A stretch of DNA of 64,000 nucleotides from Acidihalobacter prosperus (GTDB taxonomy: Bacteria; Pseudomonadota; Gammaproteobacteria; DSM-5130; Acidihalobacteraceae), in assembly GCF_000754095.2 (NCBI RefSeq), contig NZ_JQSG02000003.1:113397-177396 (forward strand). The letters run 5' to 3'. Positions 55,787 to 63,929 of this stretch are shown in pieces. The number at the start of each line of letters is the position of its first letter. Position 1 is the first letter of the stretch. The position numbers and the translations under genes are program-made. The notes beneath the pieces were generated by a model. The model ran no database searches and was not told the origin of the DNA. It was given only the letters and a program-made list of their open reading frames with translations.

Positions 55787-58120
55787 GTGAAATCGTTGAA
55801 ACGAAATGCAGTCGCGGCCGCGATTGCATCTGCTTTGATTTGCCCGCTGTCCGCACATGCGGACGGCATTATGAACCTCGGCACGGTCAACGCCAACGTC
55901 AAAAAAATTCGCAAGGAGCGTCCCTCGGACAGCTCGGTCATGAGCGAGAAAAAAAAGCTGGCCTCCACGCAAACGGTCAAGACCGTATCCAGAAACAGCA
56001 TTTCCCTGTTCGGCCCCGACGCGGGCGGCATGCAGGCGCTCAGCATCCTGCCCAACGTCGAGATCAGCAGTTATAACGCCAGCAGCGTTTCATCCCGCTC
56101 CACCATCTCGATGCGCGGCTTGAAAGTCGGCTGGAACAGCGTCCCCGGCGACCTGGAAACCGATGCCATCACCACCGAACTCGACGGCATCCCGCTGAAT
56201 AGCCTCAACCGCAACACCGGCTGGCATTCCCCGGAAGTACCCATTGGCGACCTGATGGCGGGCACCAATGTCATACAGGGCCCGGGCAATCCCGATACCC
56301 ACTGGTACGACAGCCTGGGCGGGACCATCAACTTCATTCCGGTTCAGCCGACCGCGCACGCCAATACCCAGATCAGCCTGTCGGGCGGCAGCTTCAACAC
56401 CAACGTGATTTCCGCCGTGCACAACACGGGCGAGATCGACGGCTGGTCGACCGTGATCGGTCTCGCCCATGCCGGCAGTGACTCGATCCGCAAGACCTCG
56501 GACACCTGGCCGTCCAACACCTATCAGCTCTACGTAAAGACCAAAAAATCCTTTGCCGGCGGATCGTTCAGCGCGGGCGCCTACGCGATCAACAACGACG
56601 AACTTCGGCCCAACATGATCCCGCTCGTGCCCAACAGCGAGATTCACGTCGACGGCTTGAACGGGACAGGTCCGTTGTACAGCCAGCAGACGACCGGGTT
56701 CTATTCGGCGCTGCCGAAATCGGTCTGGTGGAAGCACAACTACGTCAAGGATTACATGGCGTGGTCGCATCTGCATTTGGATCTGTCGCCGAACCTCAAG
56801 CTCTCCAACAGCATCTGGTTCAGGAACGGCAATATTTATCACCATCGCGTGAACTCGGGTTACGATGCCGGCTCGACGACGAATGTCGAAAACTTCCACG
56901 AACATTCCTACAATCTCGGCGACAAGATCGTTTTCGATCAGGCCATCGGCGACGCCAACCTGGTCAGCTTCGGCGGCTGGCTGATCATGGCCAAGTCCCT
57001 CAGCAATTACCTGGGCTATGCGCCAACGCTGGGTTATCACAATTACAATCCCGCCGCGGTTTATTTCAACACCACCTACAGCACCTATTCCTCCGCATTC
57101 ATTCAGGACGCCATCAAGCTCACGCCCTCGCTCAAGATCGTGCCGGGCATCAGCGTGAACGGCTTCCAGACGGACTGGGTGAACAACAGCTACACCGAAA
57201 CGCTGCACCTCTATCCGGCCGGCGTGCCCACCGACCCCAACTTCAGCTACGACACCAACCCGAACGCTTCCAGCAATTTTCTCAAGACCGAACCCTCCAT
57301 CGGCATCAACTGGAAGCTTTCGAAGGGCATGGCGGTATTCGCCAATTACGGCATTGCCTACCAGAACCCCACGGCGGGAAATTACGACAATTACCCGATC
57401 GACATCAGCACCCTGCAGCCCGTCAGGGCGGCGACGTACGACCTGGGCTGGCGTTTCGCGGGCGAGCACGTCCTCGGCCTCGAGCGGATGACGGCGTCGC
57501 TCGAATATTTCCACACCAAGATGGATCATCAGACCATCCCGCGTAACATCGCCGGCAGCCCGGTCACCACCTTCGGCTACGGCGCCGCGACCCTGCAGGG
57601 CGTGGATGCGCAATTTTCCGGCGACCTCGATACGCACTGGTCCGGTTTTGCCAATTTCGGCTGGCTCAAGAGCAACTGGGATTCGTTCTTCTCGACCACC
57701 AACAATACCTATTACAACGGCTACCCGGTCTCGAATTCGCCCTCGACCACGTTCAACGCCGGCGCCAGCTACAAGTGGTATCTCTCGACGTCGGCGATCA
57801 CCACCACGCTGTGGGATCAGTACACGGGCCACAGTTATTTGTGGGACAACAACAACGGCGCGCCGACGAATCAGCAAACCCCGGCCTATAACCTCGTGAA
57901 TCTATCGATTTCCGATGACACCCGGGTCTTCAATCACCTGATTCCGGGGCTCAAGTACGCGACCGTATCCCTCCGCGTCCTCAACCTGCTGGACAAGAAA
58001 TACAATTCCACGGAATACATCTCCAGCGGCGGCTACTTCGGCACCACCTCCACCGGCTACATCATCGCCAACCCCGGCGCGCCGAGAAGCGTCTATCTGA
58101 CGGTCACCGCAAGCTTCTAG
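55787..58120 (+). CDS. TonB-dependent outer membrane receptor
   Basis: This 777-residue receptor has signal peptide MKSLKRNAVAAAIASALICPLSAHA, an N-terminal linker with Lys-rich stretch (KKIRKERPSDSS), a plug domain with SRSTISMRGLKVGW and ITTELDGIPLNSLNRNTGW, and a barrel ending RSVYLTVTASF. The plug lacks the usual TonB-box spacing and shows VIQGPGNPDTHWYDSLGGTINF. The ligand is unknown. Fur-like palindromes upstream suggest iron or siderophore uptake. A 14-bp stem terminator follows. Codon and base composition are more A/T-rich than in neighbouring genes. Confidence 0.88.
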   Translation: MKSLKRNAVAAAIASALICPLSAHADGIMNLGTVNANVKKIRKERPSDSSVMSEKKKLASTQTVKTVSRNSISLFGPDAGGMQALSILPNVEISSYNASSVSSRSTISMRGLKVGWNSVPGDLETDAITTELDGIPLNSLNRNTGWHSPEVPIGDLMAGTNVIQGPGNPDTHWYDSLGGTINFIPVQPTAHANTQISLSGGSFNTNVISAVHNTGEIDGWSTVIGLAHAGSDSIRKTSDTWPSNTYQLYVKTKKSFAGGSFSAGAYAINNDELRPNMIPLVPNSEIHVDGLNGTGPLYSQQTTGFYSALPKSVWWKHNYVKDYMAWSHLHLDLSPNLKLSNSIWFRNGNIYHHRVNSGYDAGSTTNVENFHEHSYNLGDKIVFDQAIGDANLVSFGGWLIMAKSLSNYLGYAPTLGYHNYNPAAVYFNTTYSTYSSAFIQDAIKLTPSLKIVPGISVNGFQTDWVNNSYTETLHLYPAGVPTDPNFSYDTNPNASSNFLKTEPSIGINWKLSKGMAVFANYGIAYQNPTAGNYDNYPIDISTLQPVRAATYDLGWRFAGEHVLGLERMTASLEYFHTKMDHQTIPRNIAGSPVTTFGYGAATLQGVDAQFSGDLDTHWSGFANFGWLKSNWDSFFSTTNNTYYNGYPVSNSPSTTFNAGASYKWYLSTSAITTTLWDQYTGHSYLWDNNNGAPTNQQTPAYNLVNLSISDDTRVFNHLIPGLKYATVSLRVLNLLDKKYNSTEYISSGGYFGTTSTGYIIANPGAPRSVYLTVTASF

Positions 58121-58136
58121 TTCTTTGCCACACCCT

Positions 58137-58166
58137 GGCGCCGAGCATCGACCGATGCTCGGCGCC
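58137..58166 (+). terminator. Strong stem-loop terminator of TonB-receptor gene
   Basis: A perfect 14-bp stem (58137-58150 with 58153-58166) has a 2-base loop and is followed by CCTTTC, 17 bases after the stop codon. The T-run is short, but the stem is very stable. Confidence 0.7.
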
Positions 58167-58360
58167 CCTTTCAGGGCCTCCGCCCACAACGCCATCCGCG
58201 TTGGCCCGTTTACCCCGCCCGCCGGGTCGATTGTTCCGTTTGCGACAGACCCGCTCCGCCCGCCCCGCCGAAAATCAATCGCTTAGCTGTGGCACGTCGC
58301 TTGCTCTCCGATTGCCATCGAGTTTGCCTGCGAAATCCACCCCGTTCCGGAGTGAGTGCC

Positions 58361-58687
58361 ATGCCAAGACCCGCCAAACACGTATTCGTCTGCGTACAGT
58401 CCCGTCCGCCGGGCCACCCCCGCGGCTCCTGCGGCGCCAAGGGCTGCCAGGCCGTGCTCGACGAACTGTTGTCCCAGTCGCAGAGCCGGGAGCTGGCAGC
58501 CCAGGGGATTCAGGTGACCGGTACCGGCTGCCTCGACCCCTGCGATTCCGGCCCCAACCTGCTGATCTATCCCGAGGGCGTCATGTACGGCGGGTTGAAG
58601 AAGGAAGACGTGGCCGAGATCATCGACAGCCACCTGCTCGGCGGCAAGCCGGTCGAACGGCTGCTGGTACCCTCGGAGATCTGGTGA
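58361..58687 (+). CDS. Thioredoxin-like [2Fe-2S] ferredoxin
   Basis: This 108-residue protein has the four cluster cysteines of the thioredoxin-like 2Fe-2S family: Cys11, Cys24 (SCGAKGC), Cys57 and Cys61 (GTGCLDPCDSGPNLLIYPEG). ATG 58361 gives the family N-terminus (PRPAKHVFVCVQSRPPGHP). It overlaps the next gene by one base (TGATG), implying co-translation. It probably donates electrons in the cytoplasm; the partner is unknown. Confidence 0.9.
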   Translation: MPRPAKHVFVCVQSRPPGHPRGSCGAKGCQAVLDELLSQSQSRELAAQGIQVTGTGCLDPCDSGPNLLIYPEGVMYGGLKKEDVAEIIDSHLLGGKPVERLLVPSEIW

Positions 58688-59052
58688 TGCTCAGCGAGCT
58701 CGATCGGCGGCTGGAAGCGCTGCGTCCCCTCGGCATCGAGGTGCTGCGGGAGCTGGAACGCGCCGCCGGCCGCCTGGGGTCGCTGGGTTTCTTCGCCCCG
58801 GCCTGGGAGGCCGGCACGCCCACCCTGCGCCGCGACCCGGCCGACGGCTCGATGGCGCTGGTGATGGAGTGGCGTAACGCCGAGGGCTACCGCTGCGGCG
58901 AGCTGGTGGTCAACGCCGACGGCAGCCTGTATGCCGAGTGCGACGTGCTGCGCCCGCACCCCACCGACTCGCGCTGGTTCGTCGAGGCGATCACAGCCTG
59001 GGGCCGCGCCGGCGCGATCAACACCGAGCCCCGCCTGTTGCAGGCGGTCTAG
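58687..59052 (+). CDS. Hypothetical protein coupled to ferredoxin
   Basis: This 121-residue protein has an N-terminal helical part (LSELDRRLEALRPLGIEVLRELERAAGRLGSL) and a C-terminal beta-rich part (MALVMEWRNAEGYRCGELVVNADGSLYAECDVLRPHP). The ATG overlaps the ferredoxin stop by one base, which supports it as a real gene. I do not recognise the family. It may be a ferredoxin partner. Confidence in function is nil. Confidence 0.6.
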   Translation: MLSELDRRLEALRPLGIEVLRELERAAGRLGSLGFFAPAWEAGTPTLRRDPADGSMALVMEWRNAEGYRCGELVVNADGSLYAECDVLRPHPTDSRWFVEAITAWGRAGAINTEPRLLQAV

Positions 59053-59170
59053 GCGCATCTAGCCCGCAGCCGACCATCGCCGCCGGCCGTTCCCAGGCAA
59101 CGGCGCGGCGCGATGCTGCCCGTCCGCTGGCCGTGGCGCGGCCGATATCGTCAGGAATTCCGAGACACCC

Positions 59171-59467
59171 ATGCAAATGTTCACTCAGCAGGAGATCGAC
59201 GAACTCTCCGCCCTGCACTTCATCAACCAGATCGATGCGCACCTGCGCGTCGTCTCCAAGATTCGGATCGTTGCGGATACCGGCGACCGCCCGCCGCGGG
59301 TGATCCTGCTGCTGGAGCTGCTCTATGACAGGAGCCGCGTCGACCAGCTCAGCTTCGACCTGCACAACCACAGCTACGCAGACATCATCGAAGTGGCGCG
59401 CAACGTCGGCGACAACGAATACCTCATGTGCGAGATCGACAACCTGCTTTCCGGCCACGGCGAATGA
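59171..59467 (+). CDS. Hypothetical protein (98 residues)
   Basis: This is a small acidic cytoplasmic protein: QQEIDELSALHFINQIDAHLRVVSKIRIVADTGDRPPRVILLLELLYDRSRVDQLSFDLHNHSYADIIEVARNVG. It has alternating helix and strand and no known motif. The codon usage matches neighbouring housekeeping genes. It is the last normal-composition gene before the A/T-rich island at 59.5-63.2 kb. Confidence 0.6.
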   Translation: MQMFTQQEIDELSALHFINQIDAHLRVVSKIRIVADTGDRPPRVILLLELLYDRSRVDQLSFDLHNHSYADIIEVARNVGDNEYLMCEIDNLLSGHGE

Positions 59468-59891
59468 CGCCGCCTGTGTCTGATACGAGGTACTTTGCGG
59501 GCTTAATAGCAAGCTTGATCGGTTCAAACCCTGAGTCGATTAGAGCAGGATTGATTGGCCAACAAGGACACGTCTAGTATGAAATGGCAGGGCTGTTTCA
59601 CACGCCTTCAGCGACAACGTTTTTAATAGTTTCAGTGCGGGCGTGCGAACAAATAGGCTCGGGCGCGTCGCCGAGGTCAATCAAAGGCAAGGAAGCTAAT
59701 TCTCGCCCAAAACAGCATGTTGAATTTAATATATGAGCCAATGAAAATCACAATCAACCGATAATTGACTAGAGGCCAGAGGCTAATCCAGATATCCCGA
59801 CAGTCCGCTTCCGACCCCGAGCTGCCAGTTGCTTGTACGTGACACGCTGGTGGTTCCAGAGCCAACAGCGGCCGGCCGTTCAACGCTTGAG
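59468..59891. other. Gene-poor A/T-rich gap
   Basis: These 424 bases have no supported gene. A short open frame at 59677-59883 on the minus strand would need a TTG start and has a hydrophobic tail; it was not accepted. The composition change here marks the left edge of the island. Confidence 0.6.
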
Positions 59892-60596
59892 TTATGTGTC
59901 GCGGAATACTTGCTCCCGGTGAAAATGCATGTATTCCTGATGCTCGGCCTGCAGCTTGACCTTCATGTCTGGAGATACGCCCAATGTCCCTGGCTCTTGG
60001 AGTAATGGCGATATGAGCACCTTCCCAGCAGCATCAAAAGAGATAAGGCCCGAATCAAATGCCTTGTCCAACGTTGGGAGCAAGAGCAAACCATTAAATC
60101 GATCAAGGCGTTCAGCATTAGATGATGCCCGCCACGGCTTGATGTGCGAGGCCACTAGCATTGAAGTGTCTTTGTAGCCAGTAACTGCGCACCCACCCCA
60201 CAAAGCGATCAGTTTCTGCCTGAAATTGCCTTGCCCGATTCTCGTTTTGAGCAAGGAAGCTTTTTCCGTATTGGAAGCATATCCATCTTCCATGATCGCT
60301 TCCACATCTGACTCAATGTCAGAATCGAACCCTTCTTGCAGGTACTCGGCGTACTTGTTCAGTGCGCTGTTGTACATGTTATGGCCCCGTTCATTTCGCT
60401 CCTGGTAGATCGGAAGCTTTCGGAGGCCGATAACAATTGATTGGAATCGGCTGTGGCTGAGAAGCGATGTAAGCGGTCCATCCATGAGGCCACCATTAAC
60501 GGCCCACTCGGACATAACACCGCTAACTGCACCCTCGTACTTCCTGACTGAGGATTCAGATAAGCCCCGGTGCCTCATCCATTCTTCGAACGTCAC
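59892..60596 (-). CDS. HNH endonuclease (HNH_2 domain)
   Basis: This 234-residue protein has an N-terminal helical part (FEEWMRHRGLSESSVRKYEGAVSGVMSEW) that resembles a recombinase-like core-binding domain, and a C-terminal HNH_2 domain with GGCAVTG, SHIKPW (His151), NAERLDRFNGLLL (Asn168) and LDKAFDSGLISFD. Such modules occur in methylation-dependent or R-M-associated nucleases. The start is GTG 60596, with AGGATG upstream. It is downstream of the AIPR gene with a gap containing an attC-like stem. The base composition is A/T-rich, a sign of transfer. Confidence 0.85.
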   Translation of the reverse strand: MTFEEWMRHRGLSESSVRKYEGAVSGVMSEWAVNGGLMDGPLTSLLSHSRFQSIVIGLRKLPIYQERNERGHNMYNSALNKYAEYLQEGFDSDIESDVEAIMEDGYASNTEKASLLKTRIGQGNFRQKLIALWGGCAVTGYKDTSMLVASHIKPWRASSNAERLDRFNGLLLLPTLDKAFDSGLISFDAAGKVLISPLLQEPGTLGVSPDMKVKLQAEHQEYMHFHREQVFRDT

Positions 60597-60614
60597 TTCA
60601 CCATCCTGCCTAGT

Positions 60615-60665
60615 GATATATAACGCCGCGGCGAAGCCGTCGGCGAAAGTGACTCGTTAGCCTAT
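60615..60665 (-). repeat. Weak attC-like site between AIPR and HNH genes
   Basis: On the minus strand GGCTAAC (R''-like) is followed by a stem CGCCG-A-CGGC/TTC/GCCG-CGGCG with one unpaired A, then GTTATAT. The stem with an extrahelical base matches attC design. The right spacer is missing and the R' box deviates from GTTRRRY, so it is only suggestive. Confidence 0.3.
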
Positions 60666-60729
60666 CGGCTCGTTCTACAGACATCTCTACCCATCCCTTC
60701 CGTCCCAAGACAAAACGGTAGGACAATTT

Positions 60730-62496
60730 TTATGCGAACTCGACCTTGGCTGCAAACGCATTGAATGTCGCCTGCTGAAGATTTGCGAACGACGCGAATA
60801 TTCCAATAAAGTTGGGAATGGTTTTCTTTACGCCCTCTGTCGTAACTCGACCTTTGGTAAAAGCGCCTTCCAGCTGACCGCATAGCGGTAGCATTATATC
60901 CAAGATAGGATCCCATTCTTCAGTCATCTTAAATGGCGACCTATTAATCCTAAATCGAACATCGAATTTATTCGGAATCGGCCTCCCAATTATGGTTTCT
61001 AAACACTGAGCAACGGTATATATAAGCAGGAACTGAGAGCCCTTTTTATTCAAGAATTCCAAAGTGTTTTTTTCTACCGTTGTCAAAGAGGAGGGATCTG
61101 CCTTCTGCTTCCCTATCAATCGGAGCCTCCGGTTACTTATTGCTTCCAATATGGAAAAGCAGAAGACAATATGTCGCGCACTTGTTCTGTCTGTGAATAC
61201 GCGGCCGTAGTTATTATCATCTATCCAAATTTCCGACTTTTTATCATATGCCACTACTGGATCACCGTGAAAGGCAGCTAGAGACTGCCCGACAGTATAG
61301 GACGGGAGGGTGTACTTACTCCTCCGGATGGCGTCACTTGCCCCCCCACGACGCCCCCCTTCATATTCGGCATCAGGGACCCCGGAAAATTCCTGCCGCA
61401 ATCGCTCCTGCACTGCATCATTGCTTCGGAAATCTGCCGCCTCAAGCTTATTCTGAGAGTTATTATACTTAACGATTTTTTCAATTAGATCATCGCTATC
61501 AGCCTTGACGAAGCGAACACCTACGAGAAGGTTTTCATCAACAGTGCCTTCAGTACTAGCGATTGATCCGGTGGTCTGCGCTCCGTTGACAATGGAGATG
61601 CCTGTAATCTTCAGGCGCCTGCCCTTATTTGTTTTCTTCGCATAGACATAGTCCAAAACTAACGAAGTAATCCCATTATTGTAGACTAGAAAGTTTTCGG
61701 GCTCATCGACCGTAGTTTTCTTAATTCCGTAGTTTATATTCTTATCGCTCGATCGGGAACCTAGATAACCTCGCAGGTTAGCGGAGAACAGATCGGTCTC
61801 GTATCTACTGTATAAATCCGCCAGCCACTTACCTGGTACAAACGTGCTAATCGATGCCCAGTTAGCCTCTTTGTGCTCAACTACGTCCGGAACTTGAACC
61901 TCGAAAGTGTCTGTTACGATTATCGCGCGCTCTGCTTTGGTATACAAAGTTTCAATTGCATCTGCCCCCATTTCCTTTGCAAAGACATTTACTTGCGATC
62001 CTCCGCTGTAGGAAGAAAGAGCACTGCGAACTGTCTGTTCTACAGTTTCTAGCTCCTTACGAACATTTTCAGAATGTGGCAGATTGTGGACGTACCAACA
62101 GTGAATTTGCTTGATATCTCCTGCCCGTATTGCATCCCGCAGTTCCTGGGCGCGACCGGCAAGTAACGGGTCGAGCGTCTGTATTTCTGCGCTGAGTAGC
62201 CAGCTTACGGCAGTGTTCAAGTCCGCAGCCTTGTTCGCCTTGGCGGCAACCTTTTTCGTCTGTGCCACATAGCATTGTGCAACGACGGCGACACCCATTT
62301 CTTTATCAATGTGCAGAACGTCGCACTTGCGATCATTGCCTCCACCAGTAATCGCCTCTGCGGCGATTGTTTTGATGTCATCTAAGTTGAAGCGCAATTG
62401 AATTGCAAATACACCGATGGCGTCATCGTCGAGACCGAAATTCGCTTTTGTCGTCTCGTAAGCGGCTTGCCATTTTTGACCTGGTGTTAAGTACAT
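60730..62496 (-). CDS. AIPR-family (abortive infection phage resistance) protein
   Basis: This 588-residue protein matches the AIPR family in length and style: AITGGGNDRKCDVLHIDKEMGVAVVAQCYVAQTK near the N-terminus, GYLGSRSSDKNINYGIKKTTVDEPENFLVYNNGITSLV in the middle, ISIVNGAQTTGSIAST, and VKYNNSQNKLEAADFRSNDAVQERLRQEF. AIPR proteins are linked to phage resistance. Start ATG 62496 has AGGA eight bases upstream. The A/T-rich codon usage contrasts with the flanks. The HNH gene follows 133 bases downstream on the same strand. Confidence 0.88.
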   Translation of the reverse strand: MYLTPGQKWQAAYETTKANFGLDDDAIGVFAIQLRFNLDDIKTIAAEAITGGGNDRKCDVLHIDKEMGVAVVAQCYVAQTKKVAAKANKAADLNTAVSWLLSAEIQTLDPLLAGRAQELRDAIRAGDIKQIHCWYVHNLPHSENVRKELETVEQTVRSALSSYSGGSQVNVFAKEMGADAIETLYTKAERAIIVTDTFEVQVPDVVEHKEANWASISTFVPGKWLADLYSRYETDLFSANLRGYLGSRSSDKNINYGIKKTTVDEPENFLVYNNGITSLVLDYVYAKKTNKGRRLKITGISIVNGAQTTGSIASTEGTVDENLLVGVRFVKADSDDLIEKIVKYNNSQNKLEAADFRSNDAVQERLRQEFSGVPDAEYEGGRRGGASDAIRRSKYTLPSYTVGQSLAAFHGDPVVAYDKKSEIWIDDNNYGRVFTDRTSARHIVFCFSILEAISNRRLRLIGKQKADPSSLTTVEKNTLEFLNKKGSQFLLIYTVAQCLETIIGRPIPNKFDVRFRINRSPFKMTEEWDPILDIMLPLCGQLEGAFTKGRVTTEGVKKTIPNFIGIFASFANLQQATFNAFAAKVEFA

Positions 62497-62698
62497 TCGT
62501 TATTTCCTGTATACGTTCAACAAAACAAATGCCGATGCGAGTGGATTCGACAGTAAATGTAGGTTCATAGGAGATTCTGGTTTTGGACGGTGACCCACTA
62601 CCGCCAAGTATTCTCACGAGAAAGCATCTAGCTGATGGAGGACTAACCGACCATAGCTTCGTGAACGGTACTTTGTCCTCAACTGGCCCTCTCAACAT
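62423..62698 (-). CDS. Possible small gene between attC-like site and AIPR gene
   Basis: This is a 91-codon open frame starting ATG 62698, 12 bases after the attC-like R' box, and overlapping the AIPR start by 74 bases. It has a central region IGICFVERIQEITNVLNTRSKMASRL and a basic tail. No family is recognised and the large overlap with AIPR lowers confidence. It may be a leader ORF or chance. Confidence 0.3.
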   Translation of the reverse strand: MLRGPVEDKVPFTKLWSVSPPSARCFLVRILGGSGSPSKTRISYEPTFTVESTRIGICFVERIQEITNVLNTRSKMASRLRDDKSEFRSRR

Positions 62699-62709
62699 AA
62701 GACCGAAGA

Positions 62710-62796
62710 GCCTAACGTAGAGCCAACAGGCGCGGCGCGGCTTTGTCGCGCAGCGTCCAGCGACTGAGGGGAGCGAGGTTGAGCCCCATGTTAGAA
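62710..62796 (-). repeat. attC-like integron recombination site
   Basis: Read on the minus strand: R'' TTCTAAC (62796-62790), spacer ATGGG, L'' GCTCAAC, a GC-rich central part with GCGCG/CGCGC stem, L' GTTGGC, spacer TCTAC, R' GTTAGGC (62716-62710), exactly GTTRRRY. L'' and L' pair except for one extra T in L'', the position of the extrahelical base in real attC sites. R'' departs from RYYYAAC at the first base. A stop codon (TAA 62800-62798) sits one base before R'', as in gene cassettes. Confidence 0.55.
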
Positions 62797-62797
62797 C

Positions 62798-62863
62798 TTA
62801 ACCGTGAGTGTTCCACGGCAGCTTAGCTTTGTGCTTGGCAATATTTGTTTCCTCGACGAACAT
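62798..62863 (-). other. 21-codon ORF ending at the attC-like site
   Basis: ATG 62863 to TAA 62798 encodes MFVEETNIAKHKAKLPWNTHG, ending one base before the R'' box, the layout of an integron cassette. It may be the tail of a longer, decayed frame that is open further upstream. GTTAGAA also occurs at its 5' side (62869-62875 on the minus strand). Confidence 0.3.
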
Positions 62864-62880
62864 GTGAGTTCTAACAGTAA

Positions 62881-62984
62881 ATATAGAGACCGACGGGTCC
62901 GGACATCCTTTAATATAGAGACCCGCGAAAAAAGAGATTAACCATCGGATCCTTCATCACCTTACCATCCCTCTGTCTCTATAT
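62881..62984. repeat. Decamer ATATAGAGAC, two direct and one inverted copy
   Basis: Copies at 62881-62890 and 62913-62922 are direct, 32 bp apart, sharing AATATAGAGACC; the copy at 62975-62984 is inverted (GTCTCTATAT). Together the second and third can form a stem on either strand. The function is unknown. Confidence 0.5.
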
Positions 62985-63216
62985 GCATGCATGAAAACGG
63001 GGACATGACGTTGACGCCAATCAACCATAAGGTTAACGACTGGTTCCAGCCGCAACTCTGCCGTCCAACGGCTTGATAGGGAAGGAGCATGAGCGGCCGG
63101 ATGTGGCCGTTTTCTGCCATCCCACTGAGAAAACATCCAATAAACAACCCACGGTTCAGAATCGAAATAATAAGGCATCAATCAACCTGCATTTCTCTAT
63201 TACCAAGAGAAGTCAC

Positions 63217-63582
63217 TTATTCTCCTGCCACCCACGCTTTCGCCATCTCCAAAGCATCATTCCCAAACAACCTCACCTCCCCGGGAATCGTGAACCCGAA
63301 ATATTTCACCCCGGCATGTATCCACGGCACATCGGTGACGACGGCGACCTTTTCCCAGGCGGCGCGGTGGGCGAGGCCGACCTTGGCGTCGTCCCACATC
63401 GCGCCGGCGGTGAAGCCGGTCCATTCGGGGCCGATGTGGTACAGGAGGCGGATCTTGTCGTGTGCCTTGAGCGCCGCTTCGACGGCGGGTATGACGACGG
63501 TTTCGTAGTCCTCGGCGGTGACCTGGCCAGAGGCGGTCAGGCCCAGGACGCCGGGCGGGAGGTCGGGTATGAGTTCGATCAT
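63217..63582 (-). CDS. STAS/SEC14-like (SpoIIAA-like, DUF3478) protein
   Basis: This 121-residue protein matches the SpoIIAA-like family: GVLGLTASGQVTAEDYETVVIPAVEAALKAHDKIRLLYHIGPEWTGFTAGAMWDDAKVGLAHRAAWEKVAVVTDVPWIHAGVKYFGFTIPGEVRLF. The family has a STAS/SEC14-type fold; the role is unknown. ATG 63582 follows GGGAGA. The composition returns to the GC-rich norm, marking the right side of the island. Confidence 0.88.
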   Translation of the reverse strand: MIELIPDLPPGVLGLTASGQVTAEDYETVVIPAVEAALKAHDKIRLLYHIGPEWTGFTAGAMWDDAKVGLAHRAAWEKVAVVTDVPWIHAGVKYFGFTIPGEVRLFGNDALEMAKAWVAGE

Positions 63583-63929
63583 GGCGGTTTTCTCCCCTGC
63601 GTGGGCCCTCGTTTCGGGGCATTGTCGATGCGTGCGGCGTCTTGCCTTACCGCTCATAAGTAAGGCTGCTGGATGGCGCGAAAGTTCCTGCATAAATTCT
63701 GTGGCCAATAGTGCGGAACGGCAGAGCTGGCGCCGAAATTGCAGCTCGAATCTGTGGAATACTGGCCGGCAGTCGCGCCGATGTGGCCGGGCGGCCCGCG
63801 GCGCTGGCGCTGAGCGGGTCCGCCGGGCAGACTGAGCGCAACGACAGGCGCCCGGATGACGCGAAATAGGCCATCCGTGCACCACGAACCTACGACTGGA
63901 AAACCTCACACGCCCATGGATGCTGCGGC
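63583..63929. other. Gap before the last gene, no feature recognised
   Basis: These 347 bases lie between divergent genes and presumably hold promoters for both. I see no convincing ORF, repeat or RNA. Short frames on both strands have no ribosome site or family resemblance. Confidence 0.55.

Larger units (their letters stand above)
62497..63216. other. Intergenic, right part of the island
   Basis: This 720-base region holds the small ORF, the attC-like site, a 21-codon ORF and the repeated decamer. Short frames at 62957-63181 and 62962-63147 (minus) are not convincing. No integrase gene is present. Confidence 0.55.

Noticed and set aside
56090-57877. 595-codon minus-strand frame opposite the TonB receptor
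   Set aside because: It is antisense to a receptor with signal peptide, plug and terminal Phe.
59840-59892. Third attC-like site after the HNH gene (TAACTCAAGCGTTGAAC on the minus strand)
   Set aside because: It has a GTTRRRY box but no partner R''/L'' boxes outside the HNH coding sequence. The resemblance to the right half of a class 1 attC is probably chance.
62957-63181. 74-codon minus-strand frame at the island edge
   Set aside because: No recognisable domain and no ribosome site, and it crosses one of the repeated decamers.
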